DNA from: an uncultured Chthonomonadales bacterium
GTDB taxonomy: Bacteria; Armatimonadota; Chthonomonadetes; Chthonomonadales; CAJBBX01
DNA: 64,000 nucleotides
NCBI GenBank assembly: GCA_938005745.1
Contig: CALLMM010000019.1
Location: 17,150 to 81,149, forward strand
Direction: 5' to 3'
In this document: one piece after another, positions 1 through 8,891 of the stretch
Numbering within the stretch: the first letter of the stretch is position 1
Layout: the number at the start of each line of letters is the position of its first letter
Notes under the pieces: generated by a model
Seen by the model: the letters and a program-made list of their open reading frames with translations, nothing else
The model's database searches: none
What the model was told of the DNA's origin: nothing
Program-made: the position numbers and the translations under genes

Positions 1-483
1 GGGAGCGATAAAACCCGGCAGTTCGATCTGGATATGCAGATGACACCGGCGCAGGGAGCCGGAGCGCTGCAGATCGGAACCCCGCACCTTCTGAGCATGG
101 CTCCCCTCTGCGGATCGCTGCAGATATTTCAGGAGGCGGGGATAGAGGCTGTCCGCGAGAAGTCTCTGCGATTGACCGACTACCTGATGTGGCTGGCGGA
201 GCGGGAGCTTGCGCCGCTGGGCGTTCGCATCGCCACGCCGCGCGCGCCCAACCGCAGGGGAGGGCATGTCGCGCTGCTGCATCCGGAGGCGATGCGTATC
301 TGTATGGCACTCAGAGAAGAGGGCGTCATACCCGACCACCGTCCCCCGGACATCATACGCCTGGCTCCCGCTGCGCTCTATGTCTCGTTTGAAGAGGTCC
401 GGGAGACCGTTCAACGGCTGAAACGCACTCTTCTGGTAGAGACCTATCGACGATTTCCACAAGAGCGCGAGAAGATCACCTGA
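1..483 (+). CDS. kynU: Kynureninase, C-terminal part (cut by window start)
   Basis: The reading frame is open from base 1, so this is the last 160 residues of a gene that begins before the window. Kynureninase is a PLP enzyme that cleaves kynurenine to anthranilate and alanine in tryptophan catabolism. The part seen carries the family's C-terminal pattern: an F-D-L-D-M start, then GAGALQIGTP and the helix around EAGIEAVREKSL, with LTDYL following. The PLP lysine would lie upstream and cannot be checked. A kynurenine formamidase gene follows after 17 bases, which supports the call and suggests one operon. Confidence 0.87.
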   Translation, partial: GSDKTRQFDLDMQMTPAQGAGALQIGTPHLLSMAPLCGSLQIFQEAGIEAVREKSLRLTDYLMWLAERELAPLGVRIATPRAPNRRGGHVALLHPEAMRICMALREEGVIPDHRPPDIIRLAPAALYVSFEEVRETVQRLKRTLLVETYRRFPQEREKIT

Positions 484-500
484 AACAGGAGAGACGCTGA

Positions 501-1112
501 TTGACACTGTTCGATATTACGCTGCCGCTGCACAGTTCGCTGGCGGTCTGGCCCGGCGATACCGCCTATGCCTACAGCCTGAACTGGAGACGCTCAGAGG
601 GCGATACGGTCAATTTAGGCGCGATCACCATGAGCGTTCATGCCGGGACGCACACCGATTCCCCCTTCCACATTTCGGATGAAGGAGCCGCCATTGCCGA
701 GATGCCGCTGGATCCCTATCTGGGGACGGCGCGCGTAGTGGATGTCGAGGGGAAGAGCGTGGTTCGGATCGCCGATCTGGAGCCGTATGACCTCCCGCCC
801 CGCCTGCTGCTGAAGACGAACGCCTGGAGGGACTATGCACAGTTCCCTGAACAGATTCCCGTTGTGGAGGAGAATGTGCCGGGCTATCTTCGGGAGCGGG
901 GGGTTGTCCTGCTGGGCGTGGATGTGCCTTCGGTGGACGCACTGGACAGCAAGGACCTGCCCGTACACCATCAACTTGTCCGACACGGGATCGTCATACT
1001 GGAGTCGCTCTATCTGCGGGAGGTTCCTGCGGGAGTGTATGAGCTGATCGCGCTGCCGCTGAAGCTGGCGGGGGCGGATGGCGCGCCGGTGCGCGCCATT
1101 CTGCGCGCCTGA
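501..1112 (+). CDS. kynB: Kynurenine formamidase (cyclase family)
   Basis: A 203-residue protein that should hydrolyse N-formylkynurenine to kynurenine and formate, the step before kynureninase. The metal-binding signature of the bacterial KynB/cyclase family is intact: His47-A-G-T-His51-T-Asp53-S-P-F-His57. Length fits the family (about 205-210). The start is a TTG with an AGGAGA SD about seven bases upstream; no better start lies nearby. The kynureninase gene ends 17 bases upstream, so the two steps are co-encoded. A tryptophan dioxygenase is not visible and may lie outside the window. A generic cyclase of unknown substrate is the alternative, but the context argues for KynB. Confidence 0.87.
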   Translation: MTLFDITLPLHSSLAVWPGDTAYAYSLNWRRSEGDTVNLGAITMSVHAGTHTDSPFHISDEGAAIAEMPLDPYLGTARVVDVEGKSVVRIADLEPYDLPPRLLLKTNAWRDYAQFPEQIPVVEENVPGYLRERGVVLLGVDVPSVDALDSKDLPVHHQLVRHGIVILESLYLREVPAGVYELIALPLKLAGADGAPVRAILRA

Positions 1113-1212
1113 TCTCTCTCTGCGAGCGGGCGAATGTTCACGGCGGGATTTGACAAGTGCGGCTCACTTTGATAGGATTGTGCAATCGTCCTTGCGAAAG
1201 GGAGCAGGCAGC

Positions 1213-2256
1213 GTGCCCGAAGAAACCTCCACGCCATCAAAACCCCGTTTGAAACTGGACTCTATCATCCTGACCCGGCTGTTAGGACCGCTGGTGCCCT
1301 TTACGTTTCTCCTGATCCTCTCTCTCGTTCTCTCGCTGACCGTCGAAAACTTTGCCCGCACCGACAATATGAAACTGATCGCCGTGCAGGCGGCGGTGGT
1401 GGCGATTCTGGCTTGCGGACAGACGGCGGTCATCATCTCCGGCAACATTGATCTCTCGGTCGGGGCGATCATGGCGTTCTCCGGGGTGGCTGCCGCGCAG
1501 GTGATGGTGCTGTGGGGAGGCGGAGTCTGGGCGGGCGTTGCTACCGCCTGTCTATGCGGTCTCATTCTGGGGACGGTCAACGGACTCATCACCGCCTACG
1601 GGAGGGTTCCCTCCTTTATCGTGACGCTCGGAATGATGGGGATCGTGCACGGAGGCGCGGGAATCCTCTCCAACTCGGTCAATATCGGGGGTCTGCCGGA
1701 CGCCTACTCCGTCTTCGGCTTCGGGGAGCTTTTCGGAGGCGCAGACCGCCACGGAATCCCGTATGCCGCGCTGATGATGCTCGGGGCGGCTCTGGCGGTG
1801 CATATCGCCCTCTCCCGCACACGATGGGGACGCGCGCTCTACGCGATGGGCGGCAACCGCGAGGCGGCGCGCCTGTCCGGGATCCGGCTGACGCTGATGA
1901 CCACGCTGGTCTTCGCGCTCTCCGGTCTGCTGGCGGGAGTGGCTTCGATTGTGAACGTCTCGCGCGCCAGCGTCGCCTCCAAAGACGCCGGAATCGGCTA
2001 TGAACTGGATGCGGTGGCGGCGACGGTGGTGGGCGGAACCTCCCTTTTCGGCGGACAGGGCGGCATCCCCGGAACGATCATCGGCGCGTTCCTGATCTAT
2101 ACGATCCGCAACGCCTGTTCGCAGGTCTATATCCCCGGCGTGGGCAGTCTCGGTCCCGACCCTCAGCGCGTGATTATTGGCGCGGTAGTGATCCTTGCCG
2201 TACTCTACGACCGGTATGTGCCGTCGCGTCTTCTGAACCGGCGGCAGGCGCAGTAG
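1213..2256 (+). CDS. Ribose-type ABC transporter permease (RbsC family)
   Basis: A 347-residue inner-membrane permease of the BPD_transp_2 family, which moves ribose and related sugars or small polar molecules. Visible marks are many hydrophobic segments, the family stretch CGQTAVIISGNIDLSVG after the first transmembrane region, and GGTSLFGGQGG near the C-terminus. The frame extends upstream to 1078, but that would overlap kynB. The GTG at 1213 has an AGGGAG SD and starts just before the conserved part, so I place the start there. A matching binding lipoprotein follows 40 bases later. No ATPase gene is present between or beside them, which is unusual for this transporter class. Confidence 0.88.
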   Translation: MPEETSTPSKPRLKLDSIILTRLLGPLVPFTFLLILSLVLSLTVENFARTDNMKLIAVQAAVVAILACGQTAVIISGNIDLSVGAIMAFSGVAAAQVMVLWGGGVWAGVATACLCGLILGTVNGLITAYGRVPSFIVTLGMMGIVHGGAGILSNSVNIGGLPDAYSVFGFGELFGGADRHGIPYAALMMLGAALAVHIALSRTRWGRALYAMGGNREAARLSGIRLTLMTTLVFALSGLLAGVASIVNVSRASVASKDAGIGYELDAVAATVVGGTSLFGGQGGIPGTIIGAFLIYTIRNACSQVYIPGVGSLGPDPQRVIIGAVVILAVLYDRYVPSRLLNRRQAQ

Positions 2257-2296
2257 ACAGCCTTTCGCTATCAAGATGAATTGAGGAGTGAAACCG

Positions 2297-3322
2297 ATGC
2301 AAACCAGAAGCAGATGGCTCGGGCTGCTGTTTATCGCGGCGGTGTCTCTGGCGATCACCGGCTGCCCGAAAGAGAAGCCTGCGGAGCCGACCGGAGGGCA
2401 GTCCGGCGGAGCGAGCGCAGGCGCGACCGACAGCGGACGCAAGAAGCGGATCGCGGTCATTCCGAAGGGAACCGCGCACTCTTTCTGGCAGACGGTGCTG
2501 GCGGGCGCGCAAGCCGCCGGGCAGGAAGAGAACGTGGAGATTATCTGGCAGGGTCCGTCGGGCGAGACCGACATCACCGGACAGATCAACCTGGTGCAGA
2601 ACCAGATCAATGCGGGGGTAGACGGGATCGTGCTGGCGGCTACCGACGCGAAGTCGCTCATCAAGCCGGTGCAGGATGCGTTGTCGAAAAATATCCCGGT
2701 CGTCACCATCGATTCCGGACTGAGCGAGCCGATCTCGCTCTGCTATATCGCGACTAACAATGTGGAGGGCGGGCGTCAGGCGGCGGACGCGCTGGCGAAA
2801 GCGATCGGTGAGATGGGCAAGGTCGGACTGCTGATCTTCCTCAAGGGGGCGCGATCCTCCGATGAGCGGGAGCAGGGCTTCATCGAGGGGCTGAGAAAGT
2901 ATCCCAACATTCAACTGGTCTCCACGCTCGACATCCAGAGCGACCCGCAGAAAGCGCTGGAGATGACGCTGAACATGCTCAACGCGCATCCTGATCTGGC
3001 AGGCATCTTTGCCGCCAATGAGCCGGGAGGCGTGGGTGCGGCGAACGCGCTGCGACAGCGCAAGCTGACCGATAAGGTGAAGCTGGTGGCGTTCGATGCC
3101 TCCGAGGATCAGATCAAGTCGCTCAACGAGGGAATCATTCAGGCGCTGGTGGTGCAGGACCCCTTCAAGATGGGCTATTTCGGCGTCAAGACGGTGATGA
3201 AGGCGATCCGCAAGGAGCCTATCAGCGAAAAGTTCATTGACAGCGGCGTGGTGGTGGTCAACAAAGAGAACATCAACACCGAGTCGATCCAGAAACTGCT
3301 CTACCCGCAGGGCAAGAAGTAA
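2297..3322 (+). CDS. Sugar-type ABC transporter substrate-binding lipoprotein
   Basis: A 341-residue periplasmic-binding-protein type 1 (RbsB-like). A lipoprotein signal ends in AITGC at Cys23, so the mature protein should be membrane anchored. The body starts with KRIAVIPKG and contains GVDGIVLAATDA, PVVTIDSG and a late GAANALRQ region, all in the order of the Peripla_BP_4 family. ATG 2297 is chosen because GAGGAG lies about nine bases upstream; a GTG at 2288 is in frame but overlaps that site. It should pair with the permease just upstream. The ligand is not evident; ribose-like sugars, polyols or autoinducer-2-like molecules are all possible. Confidence 0.88.
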   Translation: MQTRSRWLGLLFIAAVSLAITGCPKEKPAEPTGGQSGGASAGATDSGRKKRIAVIPKGTAHSFWQTVLAGAQAAGQEENVEIIWQGPSGETDITGQINLVQNQINAGVDGIVLAATDAKSLIKPVQDALSKNIPVVTIDSGLSEPISLCYIATNNVEGGRQAADALAKAIGEMGKVGLLIFLKGARSSDEREQGFIEGLRKYPNIQLVSTLDIQSDPQKALEMTLNMLNAHPDLAGIFAANEPGGVGAANALRQRKLTDKVKLVAFDASEDQIKSLNEGIIQALVVQDPFKMGYFGVKTVMKAIRKEPISEKFIDSGVVVVNKENINTESIQKLLYPQGKK

Positions 3323-3353
3323 ATTTACCCGTGCTAAAGATACGGTAATACGG

Positions 3354-3359
3354 TATAAT
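3354..3359 (+). promoter_or_regulatory. Possible -10 element before the cytochrome c/DUF1549 gene
   Basis: A perfect TATAAT sits 70 bases before the GTG at 3429 in the only gap between two long plus-strand genes. No good -35 box is seen at the right distance, so this is a weak call. Confidence 0.35.
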
Positions 3360-3428
3360 GGTCTGGCGGACGAAGATATTCTGAGCGTCCGCTGGACCAT
3401 TCCTTTCTGATGCTCTGCGAGAAGGCGC

Positions 3429-6400
3429 GTGAAGCAAAACGTCTATATCTACTTTCTGACGGGGTGTCTTCTGCTGGCGGCGATGTGCGCGGCGGTCGGG
3501 CTGGGGCAGGAGAAGAGGACTGCGACAGTTTCGGAAGAGCAGGCTGCCTTCTTTGAGAAGAGGGTGCGTCCGCTGCTCTACAACCGCTGTTTTGCCTGTC
3601 ACGGGGAGAAGCAGCAGCAGGGCGGTCTGCGTCTCGATTCGCTGGCGGCGATACTCAAAGGCAACGCCTCCGGTCCGGCGCTGGTTGCGGGCAAGCCGGA
3701 AGAGAGCCTGCTGGTGCATGTGATCCGCTACGATCACCGCGTGAAGATGCCTCCGACCGGCAAGCTCAAGAATGAGGAGATCGAGACGCTGGTCGAATGG
3801 GTGAAGATGGGCGCGCCTTGGCCCGGCGCAAAGCCTGGCGAGTCGGGACGCCCCGCGGTGCGAACGGGCGAGTTCGTTATCACGGAGGCGAACCGGCGTT
3901 TCTGGGCGTTTCGACCCGTTCGCAAACCCCCGCCTCCCCCCGTGAAAAACGTCGGCTGGGTCCGGTCTCCCATAGATCGCTTCATTCTGGCGAAACTGGA
4001 GCAGAAGGGGCTTGCGCCGGCTCCTCCTGCGGAAAAACGCGCCCTTCTGCGACGGGTCTACTTCGACCTGATCGGTCTCCCGCCCCGCCCTGAGGAGGTG
4101 CAGGCGTTTGTGGCAGACCGCTCTCCGGACGCGCTGGCGAAGGTGGTGGACCGCCTGCTTGCCTCCCCGCACTACGGCGAGCGGTGGGCGCGTCACTGGC
4201 TGGATGTCGCCCGCTATGCCGACTCCAACGGACTGGATGAGAACCTGGCGTTCGGCAACGCATGGCGCTACCGCGACTATGTGGTAAAGGCGTTCAATCA
4301 GGACAAGCCCTACGATCAGTTCATCACGGAGCAGCTTGCGGGCGACCTGATGCCTGCCGATGGTGACGATCTGCGAAACGAGCGTATCACTGCTACTGGC
4401 TTCCTGTCGCTGGGTCCCAAAGTGCTGGCGGAACAGGATAAGCCGAAGCTGGTCATGGATATTGTGGATGAGCAGATCGAGGTAACCAGTAAGGCGTTTA
4501 TGGGGCTGACCGTCGCCTGCGCACGATGCCACGACCATAAGTTCGATCCCATCTCCACCAGGGACTACTACGCGCTGGCGGGCATCTTTAAAAGCACGCG
4601 CACGATGCGCGACCTGGGGTTTGTCTCGCGGGTGCATGAGCGACCGCTGATGACGCCGGCGTTCCGGCAGGAGCAGGTTGAACACGAAAAGCGGCTTGCC
4701 GCCGCGCGGGAGAGCCTCAAGACCGCCAGGGAGCAGGGGAACGCGGAACTCACCGCGCTGCTTCGGCGAGACCGGGAGCGGCTCATCGCGGCGGGATGGG
4801 AACTGGCGCAGCAGCCTCCGGTCGTCTCCCTTGCGGACAGCCCGGCGCAGCCCGGCGAGCCATCCCGAATTGTGGTCGAAGCCGAAAAGTACGACCGGGG
4901 CAACGTCAATCGCGATTTCGTCGCGTATGGTCAGGGGATCGGCGTCATTCACAGTCCGGGAACGCCTCCCGACTTCGCGGAGTGGGACGTGAACCTGCCC
5001 GAGTCGGGCGTCTACCAGATTGAACTGCGCTATGCGGCGGCGGAGCCGCGCCCGGTGCGTCTCCTGCTGAACAGCCGGATCATCCGCGAAAACGCCGCCG
5101 GTCAGGTAACCGGAAGCTGGCAGCCGGACGGTCAGCGATGGGAGGCGCAGGGGCGTTTCCGTCTGCAGGCGGGAAAGAATACCCTGCGTATCGAGCGCGA
5201 CTCCTACATCCCGCATTTCGATAAGATCCTGCTGGTACCGCTTTCCGCATCAGGCGCGACGGTTCGCACCGCAGAGGAGATCGCTGCGGAGCAGGGAGTA
5301 CCTGTCGGGCTGACGCAGTTGACGGCAAAGCGGATCCGCGAAGGAAAGTTCGAGAGTCTCGACGCCGTCCGCGAAGCCTGGAGCCAAAACACATCTCTCA
5401 ACGCGCTTCCCGACAAGCCGGAAGATTACTATACAGATGCCGCGCGCGACGGGTTCAAGCGGGCGGAAGCGGCGCTGAAAGAGGTTGAGTCGAAGGCTCC
5501 CTCGCCCCCGATGGCGCTGGCGGTGGAGGACGGAACGGTGGAGGATGTGCGGGTGCACCTGCGCGGCAGCACCCTGACGCTGGGCGATACGGTTCCGCGA
5601 CGCTTCCTGACCGTGCTTGCTGGCGACGCGCAGCCGCCTCTGCCGAAGAAGAGCAGCGGGCGTCTGGAACTGGCGCAGTGGCTGACCTCCCCGAAGCATC
5701 CGCTGACCAGCCGCGTGCTTGTCAATCGGGTCTGGCAGATCTATTTCGGGCAGGGACTGGTGCGAACCCCGGATAACTTCGGGCTGCTGGGGGAACGTCC
5801 GACCCATCCGGAGCTGCTCGACTGGCTGGCGGCGACCTTCATGGAGCAGGGCTGGTCACTGAAAAAGCTGCACAGAACGATCATTCTGTCCAGCGCTTAT
5901 CAGATGAGCGTGGCGAACAATACGAAGGCGCAGAAGACGGACCCCGATAATCGGCTGTTATGGCGCATGAACCGCCGGCGGCTTCAGGCCGAGGCGGTGC
6001 GGGACGCGATCCTCAGCGTCTCCGGCAGACTCGATCCCGCCATCGGCGGAAGCCTGCTGACCACGCCCAACAACGACTACGTGACCAACGATCAGTCGGG
6101 CAACGGCGCGGGCTACAACAGCTCCCGCCGGAGCATCTACCTTCCGATCATCCGTAACGCGCTCTTCGATATGTTCCAGGCGTTCGATATGGGCGATCCC
6201 TCCACGGTCAACGCGCAGCGCGCCACAACCATTGTTGCCTCGCAGGCGCTCTATCTGATGAACAGCCCCTTTGTGCTGGAGCAGTCGCGACATTTTGCGC
6301 AGAGCCTGCTGGACAACGCCGGGATGGCGGACGCCGCCCGGTTGAGATCCGCCTTTCTGCGCGCGCTGGGGCGGTCGCCATCACCCGCGGAGTCTGCCCG

Positions 6401-6536
6401 ACTGCTGGACTATCTGAAACGCTATGAGGCGGCGCTGTCGGAGAGCGAGCCGGATGCCGCAAAACGGCGTCTGGCGGCCTGGCAGAGCCTCTGTCAGATA
6501 CTGTTCGCATCCAATGAGTTTATCTACCTGAACTAG
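3429..6536 (+). CDS. Cytochrome c-DUF1549-DUF1553 protein with inserted carbohydrate-binding-like domain
   Basis: A 1035-residue secreted protein of the PSD1 class common in Planctomycetes-like bacteria. A hydrophobic N-terminal signal is followed by a haem c site C54-F-A-C57-H58 (PSCyt1). Next come DUF1549 (about 150-360; RFWAFRPV, then IDRFILAKLE and GERWARHWLDVARYADS) and C-terminal DUF1553 (about 750-1010; LTSRVLVNRVWQIYFG and NFGLLGERPTHPELLDWLA). Between them, about residues 475-605, lies a beta-rich segment starting VVEAEKYD that resembles a CBM6/35-type module. The true biochemical role of the family is unknown; proposed links are to polysaccharide breakdown. The DUF1501 gene follows after 12 bases, the usual partner. 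Confidence 0.88.
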   Translation: MKQNVYIYFLTGCLLLAAMCAAVGLGQEKRTATVSEEQAAFFEKRVRPLLYNRCFACHGEKQQQGGLRLDSLAAILKGNASGPALVAGKPEESLLVHVIRYDHRVKMPPTGKLKNEEIETLVEWVKMGAPWPGAKPGESGRPAVRTGEFVITEANRRFWAFRPVRKPPPPPVKNVGWVRSPIDRFILAKLEQKGLAPAPPAEKRALLRRVYFDLIGLPPRPEEVQAFVADRSPDALAKVVDRLLASPHYGERWARHWLDVARYADSNGLDENLAFGNAWRYRDYVVKAFNQDKPYDQFITEQLAGDLMPADGDDLRNERITATGFLSLGPKVLAEQDKPKLVMDIVDEQIEVTSKAFMGLTVACARCHDHKFDPISTRDYYALAGIFKSTRTMRDLGFVSRVHERPLMTPAFRQEQVEHEKRLAAARESLKTAREQGNAELTALLRRDRERLIAAGWELAQQPPVVSLADSPAQPGEPSRIVVEAEKYDRGNVNRDFVAYGQGIGVIHSPGTPPDFAEWDVNLPESGVYQIELRYAAAEPRPVRLLLNSRIIRENAAGQVTGSWQPDGQRWEAQGRFRLQAGKNTLRIERDSYIPHFDKILLVPLSASGATVRTAEEIAAEQGVPVGLTQLTAKRIREGKFESLDAVREAWSQNTSLNALPDKPEDYYTDAARDGFKRAEAALKEVESKAPSPPMALAVEDGTVEDVRVHLRGSTLTLGDTVPRRFLTVLAGDAQPPLPKKSSGRLELAQWLTSPKHPLTSRVLVNRVWQIYFGQGLVRTPDNFGLLGERPTHPELLDWLAATFMEQGWSLKKLHRTIILSSAYQMSVANNTKAQKTDPDNRLLWRMNRRRLQAEAVRDAILSVSGRLDPAIGGSLLTTPNNDYVTNDQSGNGAGYNSSRRSIYLPIIRNALFDMFQAFDMGDPSTVNAQRATTIVASQALYLMNSPFVLEQSRHFAQSLLDNAGMADAARLRSAFLRALGRSPSPAESARLLDYLKRYEAALSESEPDAAKRRLAAWQSLCQILFASNEFIYLN

Positions 6537-6548
6537 TCGGGGGAAGAG

Positions 6549-7967
6549 ATGCCCAGACAACCGCACTTCATACAGCCGATCACGCGCCGGGAGATGCTGA
6601 CCCGGTGCTCCGCCGGGTTCGGGATGCTGGCGCTGGCGGCGTTGATGGGGGAGGAGGCGATCGCCGCCGATTCCGCAAAAAATCCGCTTGCCCCGAAAAA
6701 GCCTCACTTTCCCCCGCGCGCGAAGCGGATCATCTTTCTGTTCATGCACGGCGGTCCCTCGCAGGTGGACACCTTCGACCCCAAGCCGCTGCTGATCCGC
6801 GATCACGGCAAGCCCTATCCTGGCAATAAGCCGCGCGTTCAGTTTGCGGAGACCGGCAATCTGCTGAGATCGCCCTGGGAGTTTCGCAGGTACGGACAGA
6901 GCGGTATCGAGGTCAGCGACCTGTTCCCGCATGTCGGGCAGTGCGTGGACGATCTGTGCGTGATCCGCTCGATGTATGGCGACAACACGGCGCACGGCGG
7001 CGCGCTGCTTCAGCTTCATACCGGCTCCGATACCTTCGTGCGTCCCAGCATGGGATCGTGGCTGACCTATGGACTCGGAACCGAGAACCAGAACCTGCCA
7101 GGGTTCATTACGATCTGTCCGACGCTGGGGCACGGGGGCGTGCAGAACTGGTCGAGCGCGTTCCTCCCCGCCGTCTATCAGGGGACGCCGATCGGCAACG
7201 CCAGCATCCCCGCAGAGAGAGCTGCGATCAACTATATTCAGAACCCGCAGACTCCGCGCGATCTGCAGCGTCTGCAGATGGATATGCTTAGGTCGCTCAA
7301 TGAAGAGCAGCTCCGCCACTTCGGGCATGATCCTGCGCTGGAGGCGCGCATCGAGACCTTCGAGCTTGCCTATCGCATGCAGACGGTTGCGCCGGAGCTG
7401 ATGGATATTTCCAGAGAGAGCCGGGAGACGCTCAAGCTCTACGGAATCGGGGAGCAGCCGACCGATAACTTCGGACGTCAGTGCCTGCTGGCGCGTCGCT
7501 TTGCCGAGCGCGGCGTGCGTTTCATTCAGTGTACGCACAGCTACAAATGGGATCAGCACGGCGATCTTCGCAACGGGCATGCCAGCAATGCCCGCGAGGT
7601 GGACAAGCCGATCGCCGGGCTGCTGAAAGACCTGAAGGCGCGCGGTCTGCTGAAAGATACGCTGGTGCTGTGGGGCGGAGAGTTCGGGCGCACCCCCACC
7701 GCGCAGGGAGACGACGGGCGCGACCACAATCCGCACGGTTACACCATGTGGATGGCGGGCGGCGGTGTGAAAGCCGGTTTCGTCTACGGCGCGACGGACG
7801 ACTACGGCTACTATGCGGTGGAGAACAAGGTCCACATCCACGACCTGCACGCGACGATCCTGCACCTGTTCGGGCTGGATCATGAGCGGCTCACCTATCG
7901 CTATGGCGGGCGCGACTTCCGCCTGACCGATGTTTTCGGCAAGGTGGCGAAGGGGATTCTGGCTTAA
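6549..7967 (+). CDS. DUF1501 family Tat-exported protein
   Basis: A 472-residue protein of the DUF1501 (sulfatase/alkaline-phosphatase-like fold) family. The N-terminus has a twin-arginine motif (T-R-R-E-M-L) before a hydrophobic stretch ending near EAIAAD, so it should be exported folded. Typical family pieces are FLFMHGGPSQVDTFDPK near the start, QCLLARRFAERGVRFIQ in the middle and WGGEFGRTPTAQ with DGRDHNPHGYT near the end. It directly follows its usual DUF1549/DUF1553 partner and the pair is closed by a strong terminator. The activity of the family is not established. Confidence 0.9.
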   Translation: MPRQPHFIQPITRREMLTRCSAGFGMLALAALMGEEAIAADSAKNPLAPKKPHFPPRAKRIIFLFMHGGPSQVDTFDPKPLLIRDHGKPYPGNKPRVQFAETGNLLRSPWEFRRYGQSGIEVSDLFPHVGQCVDDLCVIRSMYGDNTAHGGALLQLHTGSDTFVRPSMGSWLTYGLGTENQNLPGFITICPTLGHGGVQNWSSAFLPAVYQGTPIGNASIPAERAAINYIQNPQTPRDLQRLQMDMLRSLNEEQLRHFGHDPALEARIETFELAYRMQTVAPELMDISRESRETLKLYGIGEQPTDNFGRQCLLARRFAERGVRFIQCTHSYKWDQHGDLRNGHASNAREVDKPIAGLLKDLKARGLLKDTLVLWGGEFGRTPTAQGDDGRDHNPHGYTMWMAGGGVKAGFVYGATDDYGYYAVENKVHIHDLHATILHLFGLDHERLTYRYGGRDFRLTDVFGKVAKGILA

Positions 7968-7992
7968 AAACCGTGCGGCTGTCAGAGAAGGA

Positions 7993-8024
7993 ACAGGGGA
8001 GCGCAGACGCGCTCCCCTGTTTTT
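7993..8024 (+). terminator. Rho-independent terminator after the DUF1501 gene
   Basis: A perfect GC-rich stem of about twelve pairs (ACAGGGGAGCGC against GCGCTCCCCTGT, tiny loop) is followed by five T. It ends the plus-strand pair. The minus-strand operon ends at 8076 and could also use this hairpin, but the T tract in that direction is poor. Confidence 0.9.
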
Positions 8025-8075
8025 CATTGCGAAGGGAATAGGTCGGTTAAGTCAATGGAGGGAGGCGGAGGCGGA

Positions 8076-8822
8076 TCAGTGACCCAGTTCGCCCTCGCGC
8101 TCCATCTCGCCGATCTGGATGTCAAGATCCTTGCGCTCGTCAATCTTGGCGATCTTGCCGTCGCGGATATAGACGATCCGGTCGGAGACATCGAGCATCT
8201 TCAGGTCGTGGGTCGCCGAGATGATGGTAACCCCCTGCTCCTTGTTGAGCCGCTTCAGAAGCTCGATGATCTCGGTTCCGGTCTTCAGGTCGAGGTTGCC
8301 GGTCGGCTCGTCCGCCAGAATGATGGACGGGTTATTCGCCAGCGAGCGGGCGATGGCGACGCGCTGCTGCTGTCCTCCGGAAAGCTCAGACGGCTTGTGA
8401 TGCAGACGTTCGCCCAGTCCCACGATGTTGAGCAGTTCGATGCCGCGCTCGATGCCGTCGTCGGTGGGCATGCCGGCGAAAACGGTCGGCAGCGTAACGT
8501 TCTCCAGGGCGGTCATGACGGGGATCAGATTAAAGGTCTGGAAGATATATCCGATGGTGTGGCAGCGCAGATAGGCAAGCTCCTGCGCGTCCAGCTGCGC
8601 CATGTCCACATCGTTGATGAAGACGGAGCCGGAGGTCGGGCGATCCAGCCCTCCAATGGCGTTAAAGAGCGTGGATTTTCCCGATCCGGATGGTCCCATG
8701 ATCGAGATGTATTCGCCTTCATAGATATCCAGATCCACCCCGTTCAGAGCGCGGACCGTCTGGTCGCCCATCGTATACTCTTTGATCAGTCCCTTCGTTC
8801 GTACGATATACTGGCTTGCCAT
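8076..8822 (-). CDS. ABC transporter ATPase, LolD/MacB type
   Basis: A 248-residue ATPase of the LolD/MacB branch, which powers FtsX-type permeases that export lipoproteins, peptides or drugs. Walker A is GPSGSGKST (residues 43-51), the signature is LSGGQQQR, and Walker B reads IILADEPTGNLD, followed by the H-loop in SATHDLKML. The ATG at 8822 has a GGAAAG SD; an in-frame TTG at 8843 is less likely. It is the last gene of a long minus-strand run and follows a small FtsX permease by 69 bases. It is the only ATPase in the run, so it may serve both FtsX permeases encoded there (inference). Confidence 0.92.
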   Translation of the reverse strand: MASQYIVRTKGLIKEYTMGDQTVRALNGVDLDIYEGEYISIMGPSGSGKSTLFNAIGGLDRPTSGSVFINDVDMAQLDAQELAYLRCHTIGYIFQTFNLIPVMTALENVTLPTVFAGMPTDDGIERGIELLNIVGLGERLHHKPSELSGGQQQRVAIARSLANNPSIILADEPTGNLDLKTGTEIIELLKRLNKEQGVTIISATHDLKMLDVSDRIVYIRDGKIAKIDERKDLDIQIGEMEREGELGH

Positions 8823-8891
8823 AGCCGACTTTCCTTTTCGCAATGAGTTGATGTGAATCGCTGCCCCGCGGGGGGCAGCGCGGGGCGTATA

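Noticed and set aside
3273..5216. 647-codon minus-strand frame opposite the cytochrome/DUF1549 gene
   Set aside because: It overlaps a gene with strong family motifs and has no start signal.
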